Of a stretch of DNA of 64,000 nt, positions 37,271 through 44,381 are shown one piece after another. The stretch is from contig OZ260106.1 of the NCBI GenBank assembly GCA_965284645.1, positions 186,001 through 250,000 on the forward strand. Reading direction: 5' to 3'. Every line of letters begins with the position of its first letter. Within the stretch, counting starts at the first letter, position 1. The stretch comes from JAIBAJ01 sp965284645. GTDB taxonomy: Bacteria; Bacteroidota; Bacteroidia; JAIBAJ01. The notes beneath the pieces are model-generated. The model was not told where the DNA came from. It did not search any database and worked only from the letters and a program-made list of their open reading frames with translations. The translations under genes were made by a program, and so were the position numbers.

Positions 37271-37956
37271 CTCAATAAAATTATGAGCCTTTTCGCTTTA
37301 TAGAAACCACCACTTTCTAAGCGAATAATATAGGTTCCAGAAGCAACATTAGCATTGAAAGTTAGCTCCCCTTTTGATTCTTCATTTTGGATTGAAAAAA
37401 TGGTTCTTCCAGAAAGGTCATCAATTTTTATTTTAATTCCCTTATCATCCACGAAGTTCCATTTTACAGTTAAATTTCCAAGACTAGGATTTGGATACAC
37501 ATTTGCCCATGCTTGATTATCAATATGTTGTAAATTATTATTTTCTTCCATTTTAAATAATGTACTACTAACTGAGCCACAATCTATTGATTGCTGAATC
37601 GGAATGCTATCAGTTATGGAAGCTAATAAGGACCAAGCCCAATACACCCCTGGTCCATCAGAATAGGGACATAGAGCAGCTATGGAACCTACTATCGATC
37701 TTTCAGAAAGGGAATATTTAAAATTTCCTTTGGAGTAAAAAGAACTTGTTAAACTAACAATCCCGAGACTATCTTGTAAAAAATAATTTAGGGCAAATAA
37801 AGAACTATCAATAACTATTACAGTATCATTATTTTTTTCAAAAACCATTTTTAAAAGGTCTCTAATATTTGCTTCCCCGCTCGCCCTCGTTTGTAACGAG
37901 GGCGATTGAGAAATCGGTCTTTGACCGAAAAATTCAATCTGGAATTCATGGTTCAA
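37267..37956 (-). CDS. Remnant of a T9SS-sorted protein, 5' end replaced by repeat sequence
   Basis: A 229-codon frame without signal peptide. The C-terminal 75 residues are a good T9SS type A domain (VYPNPSLGNLTVKW, LSGRTIFS, ANVASGTYIIRLESGG). The middle part (VYWAWSLLASITDSIPIQQS) looks like the tail of a larger protein. Residues about 12-26 (QRPISQSPSLQTRASGEA) are a translation of the palindromic family C repeat at 37879-37920. The authentic 5' part therefore seems lost or displaced. It may be non-functional. Confidence 0.5.
   Translation of the reverse strand: MNHEFQIEFFGQRPISQSPSLQTRASGEANIRDLLKMVFEKNNDTVIVIDSSLFALNYFLQDSLGIVSLTSSFYSKGNFKYSLSERSIVGSIAALCPYSDGPGVYWAWSLLASITDSIPIQQSIDCGSVSSTLFKMEENNNLQHIDNQAWANVYPNPSLGNLTVKWNFVDDKGIKIKIDDLSGRTIFSIQNEESKGELTFNANVASGTYIIRLESGGFYKAKRLIILLR
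37879..37920. repeat. Small palindromic repeat family C, copy C1
   Basis: CGCCCTCGTT (37882-37891) and AACGAGGGCG (37895-37904) form a perfect 10-bp hairpin with a three-base loop. Related sequence recurs at 38079-38120. It lies inside the reading frame at 37267-37956. Confidence 0.65.
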
Positions 37957-38078
37957 TTTTAGTTATTTTCACAATACAAAGTTCATCCTATAGTCTTTTG
38001 CACTGCTAAATAAATATTCATGAGGATATTGAACAATTAATTTCTTTTTAGATGTTATTTGGCGTAATAAACGCCTTT

Positions 38079-38120
38079 CTCGACCGCCCCCTTTGCAAAC
38101 GAGGGCGAGCGCGAGATCGA
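38079..38120. repeat. Small palindromic repeat family C, copy C2
   Basis: TCTCGACCGCCCCC and GCAAACGAGGGCGAGCGCGA resemble C1 with an imperfect stem. Also TCTCG at 38079 can pair with CGAGA at its 3' end. Confidence 0.5.
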
Positions 38121-38155
38121 ATTAAGTTTTGGAGTAGTACTTCTTGCCGCACCTC

Positions 38156-38213
38156 AAACCCAACTAAATCATGTAGTTCTTATGTATAAATCCTCCTACT
38201 GATTAATTTGAGT
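38156..38213 (+). repeat. Repeat family B, copy B4 (3' fragment)
   Basis: AACCCAACTAAATCATGTAG and AAATCCTCC followed by CTGATTAATTTGAGTT match the last third of B1 and B2. The 5' part with the hairpin is missing. Confidence 0.65.
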
Positions 38214-38253
38214 TAAAACTATCTATCTATTTCACCACACCCAGGTAAGTAGG

Positions 38254-38396
38254 ATTTCGGGCAACGATAGAAGCGTAAAGCCCACAGGGATGCGGAGGCA
38301 CGGAGCAGACCGAGGACTTGCAGCGGATAGCGTGACCATTCCGCCCTTGCCAATCTTTAGTTTTAGGAAAATGGTTATGGCGGAATGGGGCCCGCA
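38254..38396 (+). repeat. Dispersed structured repeat family A, copy A6
   Basis: A typical copy: TTCGGGCAACGATAGAAGCG, the conserved core, and the hairpin CCATTCCGCC (38336-38345) with GGCGGAATGG (38379-38388), ten perfect pairs. The end GGGGCCCGC is followed by A/T-rich ATTAAAAATGAAAAATTAAA. It lies upstream of the aspS promoter. Confidence 0.88.
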
Positions 38397-38564
38397 TAGA
38401 GTAATTAAAAATGAAAAATTAAAAATTAGGGATAAGGAAATATCACATCTTGGCCATTACACTTTCTGCTTTTCGCTTTCAACTGAAAAATCAGCATCGT
38501 TCCTTAAATTTTCTTATAAAATCCAAAATCCTATTTTCGGCCGTCAACATAGCCGGGTGAAACT

Positions 38565-38572
38565 TATCTTTG
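38565..38572 (+). promoter_or_regulatory. Minus-7 box TATCTTTG of aspS
   Basis: TATCTTTG ends four bases before the aspS ATG (38577), so transcription should begin at the start codon. The upstream minus-33 element is not obvious. Confidence 0.55.
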
Positions 38573-38576
38573 CCCC

Positions 38577-40316
38577 ATGCTTAGAACTCATACATGTGGC
38601 GAGCTTAGGCTTGCAAACGTAGGACAAGATGTAACTTTATGCGGCTGGATACAGAAAAGTCGCGACCTAGGTGGAATGACTTTTATTGATGTGCGCGACC
38701 GCTATGGCATTACCCAATTGGTGTTTAATATGGACAGCAATGCCGAGTTGTGCGAACAGGTGCGCCAATATGGACGTGAATTTGTGCTGCAAGTGACCGG
38801 AAAAGTGGCCGAACGTACCAATAAAAACCCGAAAATGCCTACCGGGGACGTGGAAATTATGGCCAGCTCGGTAAGCCTACTCAATGGGGCTAAAACACCA
38901 CCTTTTACCATCGATGACGATACCGACGGAGGCGACGACCTTCGCATGAAATACCGCTACCTCGATATCCGCCGCAACCCGGTGAAAAATTCGCTGCTGC
39001 TGCGCCACCGCATGGCCTTGGAAACCCGGAACTATCTCGCCTCACAAGAATTTATCGAAGTGGAAACACCGGTGCTGATTAAATCCACTCCGGAAGGGGC
39101 CCGCGACTTTGTGGTGCCCAGCCGCATGAACAAAGGCGAATTTTATGCCCTGCCTCAAAGTCCGCAAACGTTTAAACAATTGCTGATGGTGGCAGGAATG
39201 GACCGCTACTACCAAATTGTGAAATGCTTCCGCGACGAAGATTTGCGCGCCGACCGCCAACCCGAGTTTACCCAAATAGACTGCGAAATGTCGTTTATTA
39301 CCCAGGAAGATATTTTGCAAACCTTCGAAGGACTGGTACGCTACCTCTTCAAAACGGTGAAAGGCGCGGATATTCCGGAATTGCCAAGGATTTCGTATGC
39401 CGAAGCCATGGAAAACTACGGCAACGATAAACCCGATACCCGTTTTGATATGAAATTTCAATATCCGAAGTTCCCAAAAGTGGGATTTGGGGTCATCGAA
39501 AATGCCGAAACCGTAGTGGCAATTGTGGCCAAAGGTTGCAGCGAATACACCCGCAAACAAATCGACGAATTAACCGAATGGGTAAAACGTCCGCAAATTG
39601 GCGCCGGTGGCCTGATTTACGTGAAATTCAACCAGGATGGAACCGTAAAATCGTCGGTAGATAAATTTTATACCGAAGCCCAATTGCGCGAACTTTTTGA
39701 AGCCCACGGCGCAGTTACGGGCAACTTGGTGTTGGTATTGACAGGAAACCGAAACAAAACCCTGAAAGCCATGAGCGAATTGCGCTTGGAAATGGGTTCC
39801 CGCCTTGGTTTGCGCAACAAAGATGAATTTAAAGCCTTGTGGGTGCTGGATTTCCCACTGTTTGAATACAACGAAGACGATGGAAGGTTGTATGCCATGC
39901 ACCATCCGTTTACTTCGCCTCTGCCTGAAGATGAACATTTGCTGGACATCAATCCCGTTGGTGTTAGAGCCAATGCATACGATATGGTAATCAATGGGGT
40001 AGAAGTTGGCGGAGGTTCGATTCGTATTTTCAACAAACAATTGCAAGCTAAAATGTTTGGTCTGCTAGGCTTTACCCCCGATGACGCCCAAGCCCAATTT
40101 GGCTTTTTGATGAATGCTTTCGAATACGGAGCGCCGCCGCATGGAGGAATCGCCTTCGGATTCGACCGCTTATGCTCATTATTTGGTGGAGCCGATAGCA
40201 TACGCGACTTTATTGCCTTCCCGAAAAACAATGCCGGTCGCGATGTGATGATTGACTCTCCCTCCCCGATTCACTTGGATCAACTGAATGAATTGGGAAT
40301 TGCCGTGAAACCATAA
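38577..40316 (+). CDS. aspS: Aspartate--tRNA ligase
   Basis: A 579-residue class II synthetase charging tRNA-Asp. The OB-fold anticodon domain starts RTHTCGELRLANVGQDVTL, then LCGWIQKSRDLGGMTFIDVR. Motif 2 is FRDEDLRADRQPEFTQID. The bacterial GAD insertion spans about 290-410. Motif 3 is GGIAFGFDRLCSLFGG. Length fits bacterial-type AspRS. The ATG is the only start consistent with the conserved N-terminus, and it abuts a minus-7 box. The lyase gene follows after 13 bp and is probably co-transcribed. Confidence 0.98.
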   Translation: MLRTHTCGELRLANVGQDVTLCGWIQKSRDLGGMTFIDVRDRYGITQLVFNMDSNAELCEQVRQYGREFVLQVTGKVAERTNKNPKMPTGDVEIMASSVSLLNGAKTPPFTIDDDTDGGDDLRMKYRYLDIRRNPVKNSLLLRHRMALETRNYLASQEFIEVETPVLIKSTPEGARDFVVPSRMNKGEFYALPQSPQTFKQLLMVAGMDRYYQIVKCFRDEDLRADRQPEFTQIDCEMSFITQEDILQTFEGLVRYLFKTVKGADIPELPRISYAEAMENYGNDKPDTRFDMKFQYPKFPKVGFGVIENAETVVAIVAKGCSEYTRKQIDELTEWVKRPQIGAGGLIYVKFNQDGTVKSSVDKFYTEAQLRELFEAHGAVTGNLVLVLTGNRNKTLKAMSELRLEMGSRLGLRNKDEFKALWVLDFPLFEYNEDDGRLYAMHHPFTSPLPEDEHLLDINPVGVRANAYDMVINGVEVGGGSIRIFNKQLQAKMFGLLGFTPDDAQAQFGFLMNAFEYGAPPHGGIAFGFDRLCSLFGGADSIRDFIAFPKNNAGRDVMIDSPSPIHLDQLNELGIAVKP

Positions 40317-40329
40317 ACAACAACAACAT

Positions 40330-41847
40330 ATGTCTGCTACTATTGAAAAAATCACCGAAAAATTGGGTTGGCTTCCACCCGGAATGAGCCGCTGGCTAGA
40401 GAAAAGGATGAAAAGCATCCCTTCTGTACGCAAGATGGTTGAAAAAGAACAGGAAGGCATTACCGCCACCTTGGAAGCCTCGCTGAAGCCTTACCACAAC
40501 AAGTTTGAGCGACACAAAGAATTGCCCAAACAAGGCATTGAGCGGGAGAAAATTTTGGAAACCATCCAAGAAATGCACGATTTGGAAAGCGATCGCTGGA
40601 AAGACGGGTATGTTTCGGGTGGTATTTACCATGGCGACCAAGAGCATATTGACTTTTTAAATAAAGTATATGCCTTACACAGCCAAAGCAATCCTTTGCA
40701 CAGCGATTTGTTTCCGAGTGCTACCAAAATGGAAGCCGAAATTATTTCGATGGTAGGCTACATGGTAGGCAAAGGAAAAACCACCGATGGAAAAGATGTG
40801 GTAGGAACCGTAACCTCTGGCGGAACCGAAAGCATTTTGGTAGCCATGAAAACCTACCGCGACAGGGCTTTGGAAGAAAAGGGAATTGAATTTCCGGAGA
40901 TGATTACACCCACCACGGCTCACGTTGCATTTGATAAGGCAGCCCAATACTTCGGCATTAAAATGGTGAAGGTGGGTATCGATGAAAACTACCGCGTAAA
41001 AGTAGATGAAGTAAAAAAAGCCATTAACCGCAACACCATTGTGATTGTAGGTTCAGCGCCTGGTTTTCCGCATGGTGCCATAGACCCAATTAAGGAGCTA
41101 TCGGACTTGGCCTTACAAAACGATATTGGATTCCATACCGATTGCTGCTTGGGAGGTTTTGTAATTCCGTTTGCCGAGAAAGCCGGTTACAATGTGCCTG
41201 TTGTTGATTTCCGCCTTCCGGGAGTAACCAGCATGAGTGTAGACACCCACAAATACGGGTATGCAGCCAAAGGAACCTCCGTGGTGCTTTACAGGGGCGA
41301 AAGTTTGAGACATTACCAGTATTTCACCGCTACCGAATGGCCAGGCGGATTGTACTTCTCCCCTACTCTAGCTGGCAGCAGACCGGGCGCTTTGAGTGCC
41401 GCTTGTTGGGCAGCCATGTTGAGCATGGGCGAGCAAGGCTATATCGATGCCACCAAACAAATTGTGGAAGCCGCCAATACGATTAAAGCGGGCATTCGCA
41501 CCATTCCTGAATTGAATTTATTGGGCGACCCTTTGTTTGTGGTAGCTTTTGGTTCAGATAGCTTGAATGTATATGAAGTGATGGACCAAATGTCACAACG
41601 CCATTGGAGCTTAAACGGCTTGCATAAACCAAGCTGCGTGCATATTGCAGTAACCTTGCGTCATGCCCAACCGGGTGTAGCTGAGCGCTTCATCAAAGAC
41701 TTGCAGGATAGCGTGGACTATGTAAAAAAGAACCCAGGCAATAAAGATGGCAGTGCTCCGGTTTACGGAATGGCGGCCAGTTTGCCATTTAGAGGCATGG
41801 TGAGCGACATTCTGAAGAAATATTTGGATGTGGTGTATAAGGCGTAG
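40330..41847 (+). CDS. Sphingosine-1-phosphate lyase-like PLP enzyme
   Basis: A 505-residue group II PLP decarboxylase-fold protein closely matching eukaryotic sphingosine-1-phosphate lyase in order and wording of motifs: DRWKDGYVSGGIYHG, SNPLHSDLFPSATKMEAEII, GTVTSGGTESILVAMKTYRD, APGFPHGAIDPI, HTDCCLGGFVIPFAEKAGY. The PLP lysine is in SMSVDTHKYGYAAKGTSVVL, followed by WPGGLYFSPTLAGSRPGALS and HIAVTLRHAQPG. That enzyme splits sphingoid-base phosphates into an aldehyde and phosphoethanolamine, which fits sphingolipid-making Bacteroidota. The N-terminal membrane anchor of the human protein is absent, so it should be cytosolic. A glutamate-decarboxylase activity is less likely. Confidence 0.88.
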   Translation: MSATIEKITEKLGWLPPGMSRWLEKRMKSIPSVRKMVEKEQEGITATLEASLKPYHNKFERHKELPKQGIEREKILETIQEMHDLESDRWKDGYVSGGIYHGDQEHIDFLNKVYALHSQSNPLHSDLFPSATKMEAEIISMVGYMVGKGKTTDGKDVVGTVTSGGTESILVAMKTYRDRALEEKGIEFPEMITPTTAHVAFDKAAQYFGIKMVKVGIDENYRVKVDEVKKAINRNTIVIVGSAPGFPHGAIDPIKELSDLALQNDIGFHTDCCLGGFVIPFAEKAGYNVPVVDFRLPGVTSMSVDTHKYGYAAKGTSVVLYRGESLRHYQYFTATEWPGGLYFSPTLAGSRPGALSAACWAAMLSMGEQGYIDATKQIVEAANTIKAGIRTIPELNLLGDPLFVVAFGSDSLNVYEVMDQMSQRHWSLNGLHKPSCVHIAVTLRHAQPGVAERFIKDLQDSVDYVKKNPGNKDGSAPVYGMAASLPFRGMVSDILKKYLDVVYKA

Positions 41848-41857
41848 GGGGGGGGTA

Positions 41858-42024
41858 GATGTTAGATGTTAGATATTAGATATTAGATGTTAGACGGAAG
41901 ATGGGGGATATGAGATATGAGATTGAGATATGAGATATGAGATATGAGATTGAGATATGAGATATGAGATTGAGATTGAGATTGAGATATGAGATTGAGA
42001 TTGAGATTGAGATATGAGATGAGA
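41858..42024 (+). repeat. Microsatellite-like tract of GATATGA/GATTGA and TTAGAT units
   Basis: After the lyase stop the sequence becomes TTAGATGTTAGATATTAGAT, then alternating GATATGA and GATTGA units for over 100 bases, without C apart from one near 41895. It lies between the stop codon and the terminator, so it would be in the 3' untranslated RNA. Confidence 0.8.
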
Positions 42025-42028
42025 AAAT

Positions 42029-42056
42029 GCCGGGTTGGAAGACCCGGCTTTTTTTT
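42029..42056 (+). terminator. Intrinsic terminator after the lyase gene
   Basis: GCCGGGT (42029-42035) and ACCCGGC (42042-42048) with a six-base loop, then eight T. Confidence 0.88.
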
Positions 42057-42265
42057 GGGGGATTGGGTTTATCGGGAGTAGGACTATTTACCAAAAAATC
42101 AAACGATTCAGATTTATGAAAGGAGGATTGATTTATGTCAAATTAGCCCTTTCATTGAGTCTTTCAAACTCCTTTTTATTATTGAAAGAGCACCCAGCAG
42201 TTAGCGAATTAATTTTAGAAGTAAGCTCCTATTAGAATTTGGTCTAACCATTTCTAAAAGATATT

Positions 42266-42273
42266 TACCTTTG
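42266..42273 (+). promoter_or_regulatory. Minus-7 box TACCTTTG of the MNT-HEPN operon
   Basis: TACCTTTG ends four bases before the ATG at 42278; a TTG at 42239-42241 could be the minus-33 element, with 24-base spacing. The mRNA would be leaderless. Confidence 0.5.
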
Positions 42274-42277
42274 AAGT

Positions 42278-42568
42278 ATGAAATCAATTTCGGAAATTGA
42301 TAATACGTTGTCTTCGATTAAACCTATACTTGCTAAGCGGTTCTTCGTTGACAAAATTGGCTATTTCGGCTCTTATGCCCGAAATGAACAAAGCGCTAGT
42401 TCAGATTTGGATATTTTGGTTTCTTTAAATAGGCCTCTTGGCTGGGAGTATTTTGAATTGCAAGAATTTCTGGAAAAAGAATTGGGATTAAAGGTGGATT
42501 TAGTGACTGAAAAGGCTTTGCGTGCCCAATTTAAGGATAGTATTCTCGCTCAAGTTAAATTCATTTGA
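42278..42568 (+). CDS. mntA: MNT-type nucleotidyltransferase antitoxin (MntA-like)
   Basis: A 96-residue minimal nucleotidyltransferase. The active-site pattern is GYFGSYARNEQSASSDLDIL, with Gly31-Ser32 and the metal-binding Asp43 and Asp45; a third carboxylate is in LKVDLVTE. In characterised HepT-MntA pairs, the antitoxin inactivates its HEPN toxin by adding AMP to a tyrosine beside the RNase motif. The next gene is exactly such a HEPN protein, overlapping by four bases. Two short upstream reading frames are spurious. Confidence 0.9.
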   Translation: MKSISEIDNTLSSIKPILAKRFFVDKIGYFGSYARNEQSASSDLDILVSLNRPLGWEYFELQEFLEKELGLKVDLVTEKALRAQFKDSILAQVKFI

Positions 42569-42933
42569 ACCTTAGCAAACGTGAATATCTCTTCTTTTTA
42601 GAAGATATGGTTGAATCCATGAGGCGTATTGCTGAATACACCAAAGGAATGGACTTCAAAAAATTCAAAATGAATTATATGGTTGTGGATGCCGTGGTGA
42701 GAAATTTTGAAATTATTGGGGAAGCCTCCAAAAGAGTTCCTGATAGTATAAAGGAAGAATATCCTGAACTTCCTTGGAAAAAAATGGTGGGGATGAGGAA
42801 TCTAATCATTCACGGATATTTCGGAATTGACTATGAATTAATTTGGGAAATTAGCAGATCCAACCTTCCATTGAACAAATTATTGTTGGAGAAAATTTTG
42901 GAAAACGAAAGAGCAAAAGGTAAAATCAATTGA
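42565..42933 (+). CDS. hepT: HEPN-domain toxin (HepT-like, DUF86)
   Basis: A 122-residue helical HEPN protein. The RX4HXY motif is complete: R78-N-L-I-I-H83-G-Y85 (GMRNLIIHGYFGIDYELIWE). The Arg and His form the RNase site; the Tyr is the residue AMPylated by MntA in studied systems. The start is a TTG overlapping the antitoxin stop (TTGA), implying coupled translation; no ATG precedes the conserved YLFFLEDMVESMRRIAEYTK block. The toxin role is inferred from the family. Confidence 0.9.
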   Translation: MNLSKREYLFFLEDMVESMRRIAEYTKGMDFKKFKMNYMVVDAVVRNFEIIGEASKRVPDSIKEEYPELPWKKMVGMRNLIIHGYFGIDYELIWEISRSNLPLNKLLLEKILENERAKGKIN

Positions 42934-42943
42934 TTCTTCTAAT

Positions 42944-43516
42944 TTGACTTCACTCGAACAAAACATCAGCACCTATTTCGGCCAGGTATCAAGGGAGGAG
43001 TTGGGGATTATTTCCTCGCATTTCAAGGCGACACAAATCAAACGGGGTGAGTATTATTTGCATACAGGAGATCCTTGTTTGAAAATGAGTTTTATTCAAC
43101 AAGGCTTGATGCGTATTTATGTGCAATCCCCAGAAAAAGAAGTAACTCAGTGGATTAGCACACCAGGCTATTTTATTACAGATCTCAGCAGTTTTATGTT
43201 TGATACACCGGCTCGTTGGAACATACAAGCCTTGACAGATTGCGAATTGTATACCATTACCCAAGCCGATTACCGCAATTTAGGTAAAGAGTTGCCGCAA
43301 TGGCATGCCCTAGAAAAGTTATTTTTAGGTAAATGCTTTACCATTATGGAAGACCGGATTTTCAGTCACCTATCCATGACTGCCGAGGAACGCTATGCCT
43401 ACTTTTTTGAGCACAACAAAGAGTTGTTTAATCAAGTGCCTTTGCAATATATTGCCTCCTTATTGGGAATGACGCCAGAAACTTTTAGCCGAGTAAGAAA
43501 AAAGCAACTGGGTTGA
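42944..43516 (+). CDS. Crp/Fnr-family transcription regulator
   Basis: A 190-residue regulator. An N-terminal cyclic-nucleotide-binding-fold domain (about 20-130: RGEYYLHTGDPCLKMSFIQQ, GLMRIYVQSPEKEVTQW) is followed by a C-terminal winged helix (about 145-190: VPLQYIASLLGMTPETFSRV, then RKKQLG). The signature arginine/serine cAMP-binding pocket is not evident, so the ligand is unknown. The start is a TTG ten bases after the toxin stop. The SRPBCC gene 68 bp downstream may be a target or a co-transcribed partner. Confidence 0.85.
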   Translation: MTSLEQNISTYFGQVSREELGIISSHFKATQIKRGEYYLHTGDPCLKMSFIQQGLMRIYVQSPEKEVTQWISTPGYFITDLSSFMFDTPARWNIQALTDCELYTITQADYRNLGKELPQWHALEKLFLGKCFTIMEDRIFSHLSMTAEERYAYFFEHNKELFNQVPLQYIASLLGMTPETFSRVRKKQLG

Positions 43517-43584
43517 ATTCTTGATTTATGTCAAGGATGATGAATTAGGTTTGATGGACTTTTGCTTCATTAAAAAAATCAATA

Positions 43585-44025
43585 ATGAAACATACCCTTT
43601 TGACCCAGATTCACATTGCAGCCCCAACATCTCAAGTTTGGCAGGTGCTTACTGATTTTGAACAATATCCAAATTGGAATCCCTTTTTAAATTCCTTAAA
43701 AGGAAATGTAAAGGTTGGTGGACGTATCCAAGTGAGCATACAACCTCCAGATGGAAAAGCCATGGTATTTAAACCAACCGTATTAGTCTTTGAAAAGGAA
43801 AAAGAATTTCGCTGGTTGGGACATTTATGGATAAAGGGTCTTTTTGATGGGGAGCACTTTTTCCAACTTGAAGCAAATCAGGATGGTACCACTACCTTAA
43901 TTCATGGCGAACATTTCAATGGAATATTGGTTGGTCTGTTGAAAAGCATGGTGGATGGAAGCACCAAGCAAGGATTTGAGGCATTGAACAAGGCTTTAAA
44001 AGAGCGGTGTGAAGGCAGGAAGTAA
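43585..44025 (+). CDS. SRPBCC-domain protein
   Basis: A 146-residue START/SRPBCC-fold protein with a hydrophobic ligand-binding cavity: the N-terminal strand and helix IHIAAPTSQVWQVLTDFEQY, then PNWNPFLNSLKGNVKVGG, and the C-terminal helix VGLLKSMVDGSTKQGFEALN. Such proteins bind or transform lipids and polyketides. It follows a Crp/Fnr-type gene; no enzyme specificity can be assigned. No signal peptide. Confidence 0.82.
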   Translation: MKHTLLTQIHIAAPTSQVWQVLTDFEQYPNWNPFLNSLKGNVKVGGRIQVSIQPPDGKAMVFKPTVLVFEKEKEFRWLGHLWIKGLFDGEHFFQLEANQDGTTTLIHGEHFNGILVGLLKSMVDGSTKQGFEALNKALKERCEGRK

Positions 44026-44166
44026 AAAATATTTCCAGAAGGCAGGAATGGCCAATGAAAAGATAGGGAAGTTCCATTTAAAGTTCTCCATTTTCGACTA
44101 CCTTGGGAAGGCAACCTGTTTACATGAAAGATTCCTTTGAAAATTCAAATTTGGGAATATTCATTC

Positions 44167-44260
44167 GACCCAGATTTCACATTAGAAATGCAAAAACGGT
44201 TTAGCATGTGTAAATCAAATAGTTCGGATAATTAAATCCTCCTATTGATTAATTTGGATT
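44167..44260 (+). repeat. Repeat family B, copy B3 (internally deleted)
   Basis: The ends GACCCAGATT and AATTTGGATT are kept, as are TGTAAATCAAAT and AGTTCGGATAATTAAATCCT, but the right arm of the central hairpin and the CCCGAAATTTC block are gone. The gap before gcvP holds nothing else apart from the promoter. Confidence 0.7.
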
Positions 44261-44364
44261 CAAAAGAACATTCAACCAACATTAAATTTGAAATCGGTTA
44301 AAAACTTCTCATATAATTTCTCTTAAATCCTAATTTCCATCATGCTTCATTTACCTCTACCCTT

Positions 44365-44372
44365 TATCTTTG
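44365..44372 (+). promoter_or_regulatory. Minus-7 box TATCTTTG of gcvP
   Basis: TATCTTTG lies nine bases before the ATG at 44382, and overlaps an upstream TTG of the open frame, which therefore is not the start. Confidence 0.55.
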
Positions 44373-44381
44373 CTGCCTAAT

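Noticed and set aside
38254..38396. Family A as integron attC sites
   Set aside because: Structure conservation recalls attC, but no RYYYAAC/GTTRRRY core sites, no integrase and no cassette-like gene layout were seen.
39042..40231. Minus-strand frames of 158-187 codons opposite aspS
   Set aside because: aspS is unambiguous there; the antisense translations resemble no family.
41858..42024. Possible CRISPR array
   Set aside because: Units are 6-7 bases without unique spacers of CRISPR size, and there are no cas genes. The 33-bp phased 13-mers at 62681 are likewise too short and too few.
42035..42235. 66-codon plus-strand frame before the MNT gene
   Set aside because: It begins inside the lyase terminator hairpin and has no recognisable content.
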